64,000 nucleotides of DNA from Istiophorus platypterus (taxonomy: Eukaryota; Chordata; Actinopteri; Istiophoriformes; Istiophoridae): assembly GCA_016859345.1 (NCBI GenBank), contig CM029123.1, positions 6,545,990 through 6,609,989 on the forward strand, given 5' to 3'. The position numbers and the translations under genes are program-made. Of this stretch, positions 28,501 through 41,700 are shown piece by piece. How positions within the stretch are numbered: position 1 is the stretch's first letter; each line of letters starts with the position of its first letter. The notes under the pieces were generated by a model. It was not told the DNA's origin. It did no database searches and worked only from the letters and a program-made list of their open reading frames with translations.

Positions 28501-31500
28501 CCGCTATGTTAGAAAAAGCTGAAACAATCATAAATTCATCTGACAAAGAGTAAAAGGCCGTGTCTTCATTTATGAATGAATCTCTTCTGGTTGTAGGATG
28601 TGGATCGAGGAGTGTTGTTGTATTTCCTGTACAATTTGGGGCGTGTGCTCTCCAGACAGTTCGGGTGGTTAAATACATAAGACCACCGGTACACAGCAGA
28701 GGTGGTAAAAAGGAAAAGTTATCGTCAAGCTGTCAAGCTGTTTCTAATGGTGTCTAAATTCCACCAGATGGCTTTCCTCAACAGATTGTAGTCAGAGGCA
28801 GACCACAAGGACAAGTGAGGCCGAGACTAAACCCACCTTTACAAATTCCAAGATCAGACTGACAGTAAATTTCAACTTCCTCTTTTGAGAGAGCTCATAT
28901 CCATTACAGATCCACTCACAGCTCTGCAAAGTCAGCGTGAATACTGAGATATATCCTATTACGCTTTCCAGCAACGACACAGAAATCCAAACTAAAACCA
29001 AGCTGCAAGGCAGAGTGTGTATAGTAAAGATAATAAATGACCCTGAGCTGTTATCACTGATTCTGCACTCTCTCGGAGCTCAGAGTGGAAACACTTCAGT
29101 ATGTTTCCTGTGATTTTTACGCAGGGTCTCAGCTTGACCAAAACACAACCATTACAAAAAAAAAAAAAAAAGAAAAACAGCCTCATTTTCAGGAAGAGAG
29201 GGGACATAATCATAACAAGCAAGTTTGGTTCTTTCCCCTAAAGCACCTGTGGGAGCTACAGCCAAGTAATAAAAACACACAAGCCCTTAAATCTGCCCTG
29301 CACTGCTCCCAAGGTCCAACCACCAAAGAGCAAATCAGGGCTGAAAAATACAACATCTGTTAGCTGTGTGCCGTTCCCATTGGTGCCCCGGACCCCAGAG
29401 AGGATTTCTGTGAAACTGTGGAATTTGACTTCTCTATTCCTCCACTGAAAGAAAAGGAGGATCCCTGAGTCCAGCTGAACAAACAGCTCTTGTGGTATAT
29501 AGTGGTTTAGGAGGGTGTGTCTGTCAGAGAGACAGGAGTGTGTGTGCTCATGTATGTGTGTGTTATTGTGTATGGAGGTGAGCCTCAACCTGGCCTCCTG
29601 CACTTCAGCATACCAACACTGCTGATGACACAAAACGAGGCAGAGACACAGGCACATACAAGAACTTTAAATATTGAGAATGAAATACACGCTTTCAGAT
29701 TGTTATACCAAATATAATACACGGTACTCTAACTTCTCAATCAGAACATTAAATGCATTCAGAGCCATAGTTACCATGCAGGACACACAGGTGATCTACT
29801 CAGTATTTAGGGGCGACGCAGGGGTCTAACATGGTACTAATCACTGATCAACTTATCAATGGAAATTTCAGCCTCAGCTAAAGTATTTTGGATACTGTGC
29901 TGTATATGGCCTATTATAAACTTGTAACTATTTTGGGTGTAGTTTACAGAAAACTGACTCATAGAATAAGATTAATAATGCATAATATGCTTTGTCAAAA
30001 TCTTTTTAAATGATTTTAAGGGGGTTTCTTTTCTTCCATGAAAGCATTTTTAAATAAATTGTCTCAAAATGATCAGTGGTAAACCTACATGTTATAACAC
30101 CTTTTATAAGTATTTTAATATATTTATGATTTAGGACAGATGCATTTAATTTGAAGAGCTACTTTTTAAAGAGGTCACACTGTAAAAACTGGAACGGTGA
30201 ATGATAGGGCTAGGCAAAATATATATTTTAATTTTGTCAAATCAGTGAGAGAATTTGAATCAACAATGCACTTGTCTGGCTCTATATATGTTCTGACTTT
30301 CCCAGCCTGCGCCACTCAGCAAGTTGATTCCTACTGAGGACTTGAATCTTCACAGAAAGCACCATAATATATTCTTTAATTTTTTAGAGAAAAAAGAAAG
30401 AAAAAAAAAGCAAAATAGCCTAAATAATCTGAGCAATGTAGTTTTCAGCAAACATTATTTTAAAAGAGAAGAGAAAATCCTGCATCTGGTGCGGCCTATT
30501 TTCTGTCATATATTAACACAAATTATGTGCTCCAGTGATGTGGTAAATGCTGCTTGTATATATCCTGGGAAAGTGTAGAGCCATACATGCTACACAGCTG
30601 ACTGTCACCAAATCTAAAAATCGTATCAGAGGGGAATCTGGTGTTACCCGAGCACCCAGCACTTGACTACAATTACATGTCTCAACTGTATGCATTTCCA
30701 CAAAGCTGCTGAGGCAGTTGCTCTGGATCCTTTAAGGCCTCCGGTGTCTGAGAGAGATGCCTTCACTCTGGTGTGTCGTACAGGAAAACTCTTAATCCCC
30801 CACAAACAACTGGGTATCCTCCTAACATGGCCCCTGGCATCCTGGCCGTCCTGCCTGCCTGAAAAATCAGAAACCACCCAGAGGCCTGAGAAGTCCCCTC
30901 AAGGCAGTGAACCCAATCTGAGCAGCTGCATTGTACTTCATTGAGAGAGCATATAGTGTTTCCTGAAGTGGATATTCCCATAAGGTTAATGTTTCATTTG
31001 GAGTTTGACATTCCTGCCCTTTGTTTATTACAAGCTGAACTGTTCTCTGTTTAATCAAACACATGATTAAAAGTAATTTCTGCATTCCTCACTCAGAAGG
31101 ACGTTTTGCTCGCTGTGTGCCGATAACACTCAGCATCATCAGCATCAATTTCTAAATCACCAAGCTTTGGTGGAAAGTTCTTTCTGATCTACTTACAGAC
31201 TCTGTTCATCCTCTCTATGCTCCATTGCCCTCGGATAAACACCATGATTATGGTTTAAGTAGTGTTCAAGTAAAACCATCAGCTGATTTATAGAAGCACT
31301 GACTGACGGAGCAACATTGGCATTCATTTGAAGTATATTTGGCCGCAACCACTAATCTAGGTCCAATACTAACTCTCCTTTTACCTCTGGTTTGGTTTCC
31401 ACCAACTCTCAAGGGAAATATCTGGTTCTTTAGCTGCTAAATGCTAAATGCTTAGCCGTGTTCCCCAGCCAGTCACTTACTTTGTTTGTCTGCTGTTTGT

Positions 31501-34500
31501 TGCTTTGCAAGTAGCATACAGTGGGTTTATTGTTGCTCTCCTGCTCTTGTTGGCTGCTGCATCTGCAGCTATGCAACCACAAAAATGAGCTAAAAGTTGC
31601 TAAAACACCCTAAAGCAACACCTTTCTCATGTTTAAGTCAATTGACCTATACTTAAAAATATTGGTAATTAGCGCTTGAAAGCCAGACAACTGAGTAAAG
31701 CTCATGAAGTAAAACAGTTACACAAAGATATAAATGGGAAAATTATCAGGTTTGATGAAGATTAATTCAACTCAGAGAACAGCTACAGATTAGAACGCAT
31801 GGTCTGCAACACAGCAACGTGATAACTCTGAGGTAAAGTAGAAACAACGAGACAAGTTTACTTTAAGCGCGTTCATCACGATGGAGATGACTGTTGTTAT
31901 CCGGGAGCTGACTCATTAAGCCCAGTTTCACTGGATAGCAGGATTTCAAAGGGACCAATAAAGAAAAGAAAAAAATGGGGGATTTTTGTGTACATGAAAT
32001 GTGTGTACATTAGTGCTCAGGTGTCCCTGGCAGTCTGTAAATGGGCAAAAAATTGAAGCTGCCTCGAATGAGGAAGGGTTTTACAGTGATTCCTCTTTGT
32101 CGGTGGGTCGATGATCCGTGCACTGAGAAGGCACTTGGCTTGAGAGGATCTGTGGATGTGCACATCAAAGGTGGGCCTCAGTGCCTCGTGTTTATGTTTA
32201 ATTTTCTCTTTATCTGCCAATCAGTTGCTCTCCCTCTCCCTGATCTGAGGCTTTTTTTTAACCTTATATAGATAAGACTGCGGCCCACTCAGAGCACGCC
32301 TTCACGTGAGCTGAGGTTAGGTCTGGAGGGCGCCCCCAGAAGTACTGGCCGTCCCTTCCCATAACACAGGCATTAGGATAAACTAGGCACAGGAGGCCAG
32401 TAAGAGGGGAGGGATGGCATCTACAAAAGGCAGAGAACTGGAGGGATCAGCAGGGAGAGTGGAATTTCTTCATTATTTCCCCCACTTTCTTAAGCTCTGC
32501 TCCGCATTATCTTTGTGCTCACAGAAAGTTCCCACCTTTGTCTGACCTCTGGTTGACTGTGTGGTGGCTTTGTGCAACATTCACACATTAACCCAAATGT
32601 ATAGACCCCCGCTTAGAACCGCTGTAAATTTACATTTTTCAACCACACAGCATTTTGTTCTATGACGAATTCCTCGGCTCTGGATTTTGCAGCGACTGCT
32701 TGGAGCCTGCACCTGTAAGAGGTCTCACTGCAGATTTCCACAACACGAGCCCCAGTCGAAGGGCAAACCCTGACCCTGGAGGCCACAAGGCCGCTAGAAA
32801 CAATTCCACAATATTGAGCCAGTCTCTGTTTAAACATCAAGATGTTCAGCTCTAAATGCCTTCACAGACGGGCAGTTTTATAAACAACAACGGAGACCGC
32901 AAAGCAGCAAATGGTTTCTCTCTGAGGTAGGGATGAGCAAAGTTTACCCTCTGCGCAGGCTGTGGTTCAGGTTGAACCGTGTGGATGTAAGCCCTTTCCC
33001 AGATGGTCGCTGTTTTATCCATGCTGGTTCCGGCCAGGGGAACAAAGATCTAACTTCTCCCCACTGATCTCCATGATCAAAGACTATTCAGAGAAAACAT
33101 TGCGACAGTGTTGCAGCCAAGAACTGACACAATCACAAAATCAGTGCGTCCTGTTACATTACGTCCCTTTAAAACAGATCCACATGTCAACATGCCCCCC
33201 CACACACGCACAGACACACACAAAAACACACAGACAAACACAGACACACACACACAAACAGACACAGACACACACACACACACACACACACAGACATCCT
33301 TTTACTGTGACTATGTTCCAATGACTGTGGGATAAAAATTTGTATGTAGAAGCTCGTTACATGTGTCATAAACCATTTAAGACAATTCTAATAATAAACA
33401 ACAATAAAATCCACAATGAAGCTGCACTCAAAAGTTCAAAATGTGACTTTCCACTAATCCGAGTTAGAACCATTACATCGGCATTTTTCCAAATCCAATA
33501 CTAAAAAATAACAGAAAATAACTGTTTAAGGCCTGGTGACAACCACATAGGAAAATAGTTGTTTAAGGTCTGGAAACATCCGAAGTGCTTGCTTCCACTA
33601 TAGTGCAAGCTGCTTCACGGTCTAGTACTCCTTTGTGTTTGGAGTGAACTATGAGGGTTGGTACTGGGGTGAAAACAGCTACAGGAAGCAGTGGAGAGGG
33701 TCTATGAAAATGGGGGTCTAATGGTCTGACTCCCCGATAGGAAGGAAGGAAACTTAAACTGCTAGTCTGTGGGCTGCTGCACACACACTAAGAGTTGCTT
33801 TTCAGTTGAGATCTCACTGTTTCCCGAGAACTATTGCAAAAGGGAATACTACCTGTAGGATTTTTAGCATGTATTTGTTTATGTGTCTGGGTGTATTTGT
33901 GTGTTCTCAGACTGAAAATATCATAGGAAGGCCGCCTTCTCCAAACCTCAATATGGCTGTAACTGTTCACCTCCAGGTTTACTCTGACAACTTTTATGCA
34001 AAAATAACAGTTTACTGTCTCTCTGTGTGGTAAAATATAGTTTAGATTTATGCTTCTCAAGTATAAACATACTGGAGTGCAAAATATGCAAGCAAAAACA
34101 ATGCAGGTAGTTCAACAAGTGGCTTTATCAAACGTGCAGGATGGAGGCAAATCAGAGTATAGACAAGCTGACATTTGGGGCAGATGATTGCTCAATATAA
34201 TCAATAGTATAATGGAAAAAAAGACTTCATTTTGTTACGTTCACATGACACCAAATGCAGTAGAAAACCGTCTTTTTCCAGACTGCAGTGGCTGGTAAAC
34301 CAGACTATCCACTGATCCCGGCTTATGTAACATATTTACCTGATTATAATCATGTTTGGCTGCATCGGAGGAGTGCGGGGAACATAACCTTTACCAGTAT
34401 TTGATCGCTTTCTATAGGTCCATATGTAGTATTATATGTAGTATTTTGGTTTAAAATATGAACCAAGATTAATCAGCAGGATGTGAAGAAGTAACAGGTC

Positions 34501-35424
34501 TGATGTTATGTCGAAGGTGTCTGTGAATTGTGTTGCAGAGATAGCTACCGAAGTTAGCCTGCTAACCAGCTAGCCCCGTCCCACACGCTGCACGCTCTCA
34601 TGCACAAGCTGAATGACAAGTACACAGAGAGATAACCCAGCCCACAGACTTGTATGTCCAATGGCCAGTCTGAATATGGCAAGGGGGGGGTCTTTAACTC
34701 TGCACCTCACTCCATTTCTAAGTTGTGAAGGATTACATGAAACTCTTCAGTGCTATGAGGTTACTAAAGAAACGCACTAGGGTTATGTCCATCAATTAGA
34801 AGTTATTTACTGTATAAGCTTGTGCTGACCATTATCAGCAGCTCTCATGTTTTAAAAACACACACAACTTCCCAGAATATACCTCAGAAGTGGACACACT
34901 GCCAAGAGACTATGAAGTCATCGCAGGCCCAGCCCTGCCTGACATGTTCACGTTATGTAACCAAAAGCTGGAGTAAATCTCACATGACATCAGCCCGGAT
35001 CTGCAATGGAGTATAAACATCCTAACAGCACTCAGCTCTTCTTCTGATCTCAGTTTAATATGTCAGCAGGTTATCAATAGCAAGCTGACAGTTAACCAAC
35101 ATTTGACCGATCGCCTGTTACAGATAAATGTACTAAGATTCCGTTTTCCTATTGAAAAAGGGGCTTTGATTGGTTATTTTATCTGGACCACACTGATTGG
35201 ATTTCAAAACCAGCACTACCAGGATAAGATTACAGCTCCAAACATGCACATTTTCTGTTGAGGACTCAGCAGCTGCACGACTCCCGCTTTACACAAGTTC
35301 AAATAAAACACACTCTGAATAGGTAATCACGCTCTCTGGGGCACAAATAAAGTATCATCTCAGTGTGCTGCTATTGGCCAGAAGTGCGTGGTCTGGTAGC
35401 CAATAGCCTCGCTCTGCATTGTTA

Positions 35425-35468
<44 letters not shown>

Positions 35469-35704
35469 TTCAGTCCTCCTTGTCCCTTTGCTGTGCGATG
35501 TGTGTGGTGAGGCAGGGGGTGGGGATTCAGCTAAAAACAGGGCCGACCTCAATACTGAAGCCAACCAAGCAAGATGATTTCATTGTCTTCTCCTTTCATT
35601 GCCCTTCCCCATTTAGGAGCATAATTTGTAAGGTAAACCGCCCCTGTAGTACCACATCACATGAACACTTTCACTACTAAACCAAATCCCTTGTGTCAAT
35701 CTGT

Positions 35705-35735
<31 letters not shown>

Positions 35736-38700
35736 CCATAAACAGATCAAATCTGAAATTACAAAAAATATTGAATCCGCACAGTTTTCTCACATTCATC
35801 TCTCCAGTTAAGAATTTCGCGCCTATTCTAAAACAAGAACATTTCACAAAGACTTGCATTAGTGTCCATATTTCAGTCTCAGACAGCTGTAGCTCAACTT
35901 GCCTGACAACAGGGCTCTGAGGATCTGCCTGCCCCAGTCCAGATATCACACGAATCCCGACCGGAGTTTCCTTCCCTCCGCTCCTTCATGAACTCTCCAG
36001 CAACTTGCCTGGGAGAGGGCAACCTTGTAGACTAAACTAAAGGCAGGTTCTGTAAAGTAGCAGCTAGGACAATCTAGGTACAATTACACCCACCTTAATT
36101 TCAAACTAAGTTTCTTTTAACGGACAGCTGTAATTTTGACTCACCTTCCAGCTCGATATGATAGCCAGTGTCCGCCTGGGTTCTATTGAGTGTTTATCCA
36201 CTGTAAAATCTGGGGTTTGAACTCATCTGGATAGATCACATTACAGTTTTGTCCTAGTTTCTCTGCAATGTGCTCCACACCCTTCAATTCAAATCAGACT
36301 TGCTGAAACTTACTTCATCACGTGTAAGATATATTGATATAGCTGCATGCAAAACAAATCAACCTATCCACTAGCTACTGTAAAACTTAAAACTGTGATA
36401 AAAGTCATTTTTGAGCAAAAGTACCAAACTATCCGTGATTCCAGCTTTTTTATTATGAAGATTTGCTGCTTTTCTCTGATTTGTATGATTATAGCCTGAG
36501 CAACTTTGGGTTTTAAACTGCAGGTCGAACAAAAGGAGACATTCTAAGAAGCTCCCTTTTTCTGTCATTTTATAGTCCAAAAAATGTTGAAATATCCAGA
36601 AAAAGAGTGTTTATTGCTGCCTAACTGAGCAAACTTCTCCATTTAATCACCCATTTATTATTCTAACTTCTGTGAGTTTTGATACAGTCTCTCATATAGG
36701 TAATACCATTTTAATATTCAAACTTACTGCTTTATTACTAAAATTGTCATATGTGTGCAATTATTCTCAAGGTAAGGTAAAATTTAAAACACTTTTCTCT
36801 GTGCCATAACATGCTTTAATGTGAGGGAAATTGGGCCGAGTAATTTAAGATTTTCCATTCAATCTATAACTTCAGTCAAGTCAGATTTAAAGCAGTGGCA
36901 GCTACTCTGTTGACGAAGACTCAGTGGTGAGGGGAATGTAAGAAAGGCTCTAACATAGTCAAAGATTAGGCTCCTTTCAGAAGTAGTAGAGGGAGAAATG
37001 TGTATATGGGGGGGGGGGGGGTGCTTTCTCCACATGTGAAAGATCCCAGACTCAGCAGCCGCCACTCAGTTATGCGTGACCACCAACCCCTCCCATTAAA
37101 CCAGCTTTTATCTTGTGAAAGGACTCATTGGTTTGTTTGTGTGGTTGGTTTTGTGTTCAAGTCACTAAATAATATCTTTTGGCTTCACTGCTCAGCAACT
37201 GTAAATTAATCTCTAATTCCGTGTCGCCCAAGAGCAAAAAGACTGTCAGACGTTCATTAATCTTCTTCCTGATGCCTCGGATCTTCAATGTTGCCAACAC
37301 GAAAACACAAGAATAACTCTGCAAACAGTAAATATTTGATAACTGGCAAACTCCTCCGGTTCTCCTCGGCTTCTCGACTCTTCTGCATTGCCTTCCTGTG
37401 TGGTCAAGAGAGCTGCAGGAATGCGAGTGGAGAGGAAAGCCAACAATTCTTTTAGAGCCACCAAAATCTTGTACACAAGCCACTTGTATAGCTACTGTGG
37501 TTCAGTGCGTGCAGAATAAGCTCCCTTTGAAGAAGAGGCACAATAAGATAAAGGATTTTAATTGGCACAGTCACTTCACAAGGCTGGGCCAGGCTCTCGT
37601 GAGAGGAGAGATAGAAAAAAAGAAAAGATGGACTGCAGAGAAGAAGAAGAAAAAAACTTTAGCAAACTTTGACATTCAGCAAGAAACACAATATCTTCTT
37701 TTTAACTTTTCTGACTAAGCGAGAGAGACAGTCCTGTGTCTAGAAAATGAACAGCTTACACAGTGTGGGAATGATCCTGGGAAGTGACTGTGATTAGTCT
37801 GGCTCCGCTGGGCATGATATCACAGCAGGGTAACCTGGCTCAACAGAAACACTCACAGAGAGACGAGGACGGGGTAGGGAGAGAGAGACAGGGAGAGGGA
37901 GAGAGAAGCCGAGGGAACAAGCATGGTAATTTGGGTCTCCACAGTCTGACAGTGATTTCTAAGATGGTAATCACATCAACTTTGGAGCTGAGGCAGAGTG
38001 ACATCACAGTGAGCCGCTAGCTGATCCCACCCTGGCAGGCCCCAATGGAAATCCAACAGCCACGAATGCGACTGTGGGTCCAAAGCTTCACTGCTGCTAT
38101 GCAGACCCTCTAATCATGAACTAGAGGATTGTGAGATATCGAGTAATGCTCCCAGGGTGTTGAACAGCAGCCCGCTTAGTGTGCTCAGAAGATCCCTGCT
38201 GACGCCATCCAGGTTTAGAATTTAAGTTATTCCTACAGTAAGTCGGGTTAGCAGTCATATGATTGTACGCTTGAGGAATAATCTCCTTAAATATTAAAGT
38301 ATTAGTACAACATTTTGGAAAATATACTTCTACTCTTTCTTGTCAAGAGATTGAGGAGAAGAAACCAGTGTCATGTCTCTAAAATAAATATGAAGCTGGA
38401 TCCAGAAGTTAGCTTAGCTTAGTATAAAGATTGGACACAAGGGATAAGGCTAACCTGGCTCTGTCCCAAGGCAACATAATCAACTGCCAAAACCTAAAAT
38501 TAACACATTATAACTGTTTCATTGGTATAAAACCTGACGTATACCGCCAGCAACATGCCATGTAAATAAGTGAGCTTTACTGCTGTTAGTAGGTGTATTT
38601 TGTTATCTTTGGACAGAGCCACACTAGTTGTTCCCCTCTTTTTCTACTTTAATCATTTTAATAATAAGCTAAAATAACTGGCTGCTGGATTTAGCTTTAC

Positions 38701-41700
38701 ATGAATTGCACAGAGACAAAACTGATATTGATCTTCACATCTAATTCCTGGAAAGAAAGTGAATAAGCGTATTTCCCAAAACGTTGAACTATTCGTTCAA
38801 GCCTGCCTGCATATTTGGAAGACTGCTAAAAGCTACTGAACTGAGAAAGAACCTTTGCTCTCTTGATCTAAGTTAAATGGACTGTGGGAGAAATTATGTA
38901 TTATTATCTTCAACTGTACCGGAATTCAAAACTTTTAACATGGAAAGATAACTGTGCATTAATATCTGGAATCAATCAAGGTAAAAGACTGAACCAGGCC
39001 TATGTCCGAGTTGGCAGACATTTGAATAAAAACACATGTGATTAAGAGGCGGCTTGGGTCAGTGACATCGGACCACAACGCGCCAGATGTCACCAACGCC
39101 TGTGTGGGTGGGGTTTGTGATTTAGAGTGAATACTAATGAGAAGAAAGAGGGCTTCTCCACATGCTTTGTCTCTGCCCCGATAAGCCTCACCAGCAGTGA
39201 CACCAAACTTCACAGGGACAGAAGTGTGTCACCTAACACGGGATCACCCGTTAACCGGCAGATTAGGGGCAACAGATTAAAAAGATCTGTCTGAGGTCAG
39301 GTACATACCCCATGTGGGGCTTTTTTTGTTATTTATATGCAGCATATTGCAAGACAAAACATAACTGCAGTTCTGTGATGTTTTTCCATTGTTGGACATG
39401 GTATCTCACTTCAGTTCAAATCCTTGTTGTCCTTCAAATACAGGTAAACACCTCCTGAAAGCCTAAATGCCTCGGGCCAAAACCCCAGTGAGCAACAGGA
39501 TGGATGGAAGTGATGGCCAGAACTCAGGCATCTGAAAGGGGATGCAGATGTTGCTGGAAAGTTGTTGCTGCAAGCCATTATTCCAGATGCTGCTGCTCTC
39601 ATCTGCTTCAACAGTGGTCATAATTAATGGTTGGAGACAAATTAACATAAATTCATTTACATAAATGCCGCTCAGTCTTTGCCCAAATATAGCTTTGTTT
39701 TAAAAAAGGAAAAACAACCTCTCCTGTCTGAAATGTTAAGATTTTGAGCAAAAGCTTTTACTGTTCGCATTTAGGTAAGATGTTCAGTGTTGAGAGTTAT
39801 GACAGGGTTCACCCCGATCTGAAAGAACCAATGAAAAGGAAACAATTTTTAATATGAGGTGACATAATAATGATCCTGAGATGACAAAACAGCTACCATA
39901 AGATAGCTGGTCCTCAGAGAGGTAGATGCATATCACCAGATGCTTCCATCTTTTCTCTCTCCATTTGAAGCACAGCAGCCTGGTTTGACTTTCAGGTGAC
40001 ATGTAGAGAAACAGCTGTCTTTGACTTTGTCTTTGACCCAGGATAACTCCTGACATGACGCCTTCAGCTTACGTGTGTGTATGTTTGTCTGCTGAACTTC
40101 AGGTGCATTTACAAACAATGAGTAATCGTGGTCCAGACATGTCGCTCTGGAGGCTCTCTACAGCTTGTTTATGGAGGAAAACCAAGTCCTGGTGGACTGT
40201 GGATTAGGCTTCTCACTTGCTTTGGTGTGAAAACAGTGTATATGGACTGTGATATCTGACAAGAAACATGAGCAAAATGACAGAGTCAGACCTCTACTTT
40301 CCTCTGGTACACTATCAGCTATGTGACCTTGCAGAAAGTAAAAGTCCAGATGGACAGGTCACATCTGTGCTCAAAGGAATGTACCCTCCGTCCGTCACTC
40401 CTATATTCCTTCACCCTCGGGGCTTCGGCATGGTCACGGCTGTAAGACTATTTTCCCCCTTTTACTTCTCATCCTGACTCTGATTTTCTAGACTTGCAAT
40501 GATGACCGCGACTAAGACAAGCCATGTGGTATGACAGTGTCAGGCTACAAGCAAAAACAAAAACAACTTTGTCGAGATAAAAAAAAACAAACAAACAACC
40601 CCCCACCCCCACAAAAACAAAGAAACAACAAAAAAAAAGAGAGTGCGACACAAACCCAAAAACCAAACTGACCTCAGGCTACTTAGTCGGATGAACCCTA
40701 TAGTCTCATATAGAACAGATTAAGAATTATAATCCAAGGGATCAGGGGAATATGCAAATTCATTGCAGTGACTCATTTGTTATCCAGTGGCTCGACTCCC
40801 AAAAATAATCTGATTTTTAAACAAAGACACACCTTACAGACTTTGTAAATTCTGACAGGTTACATATTAAACCAACTAAGGACTGACCTCTCTGACAACT
40901 TAGAAACTTTCTGTCTCCTCTAAGGGCGTGGTAAAAAGGGTTTGTGTCAGTGATCAGCGCCCCGCCCACAGGCATCCCTCCGTGTCAGCATAAGCAACAC
41001 GATTACAACACCAGGCACCAACAGTCTACACTGCCACCACTTGCAAATCAAATTCACTAACACGCCACAACATTGAAACTGGGAGCTATGTTCATGTTTG
41101 CTCTACTAACATGGGCATCAACAAACATCAGCAAGTTTGAGTAAATAAACAGAAAAAATGTAACTTGGACTGCATGAATCATGCTGCAGCTGCCACAGAG
41201 ACCAAATTTTATTTAAAGAAAAGGCTCCGTTTCTCCAGATTTCCATACAGCAAGTGAGGCTGAAAACCTGCTGTAAACCCATTACAGTCACACATTCCAC
41301 CAAAAACCTATTAATCTTCAACGCCTCCTTATATATGGACTTTGTTGACTATGTGTGACTTGGAATTATGAATGGATCCGCATATTTCCAAGTATTCAAG
41401 TTTTACTGCTTAGACTGACCTCTGTTTTCAAACTTATGTGTAAAACTAGTGAGGAAAGCAGAAATACTATACATGAGACAGACAATATGTTGAGTAGCGA
41501 TCTACCACTGTCTTCTTGTAGCCACGACATGTGGCTAAATACTGTATTCATAAATCATTAATGAGTCCTTGTGGGGGGTTTTTCAAGGACTTCAGAGTCA
41601 GTTACCAACAAATTAGTAAATGAACCATATCTGTTTTCATTTGGTAGCTGTTGCTCATGACCTCAATATTGTTTCAACTGTAAACTAGAGACCAATGAGA

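Noticed and set aside
30205..30240. agggctaggcaaaatatata stretch resembling a common fish repeat start
   Set aside because: Only a short word match, with no extended similarity that I can follow.
32962..33335. Thr/His-rich plus frames and Cys/Val-rich minus frames
   Set aside because: Direct translation of the imperfect (CA)n microsatellite.
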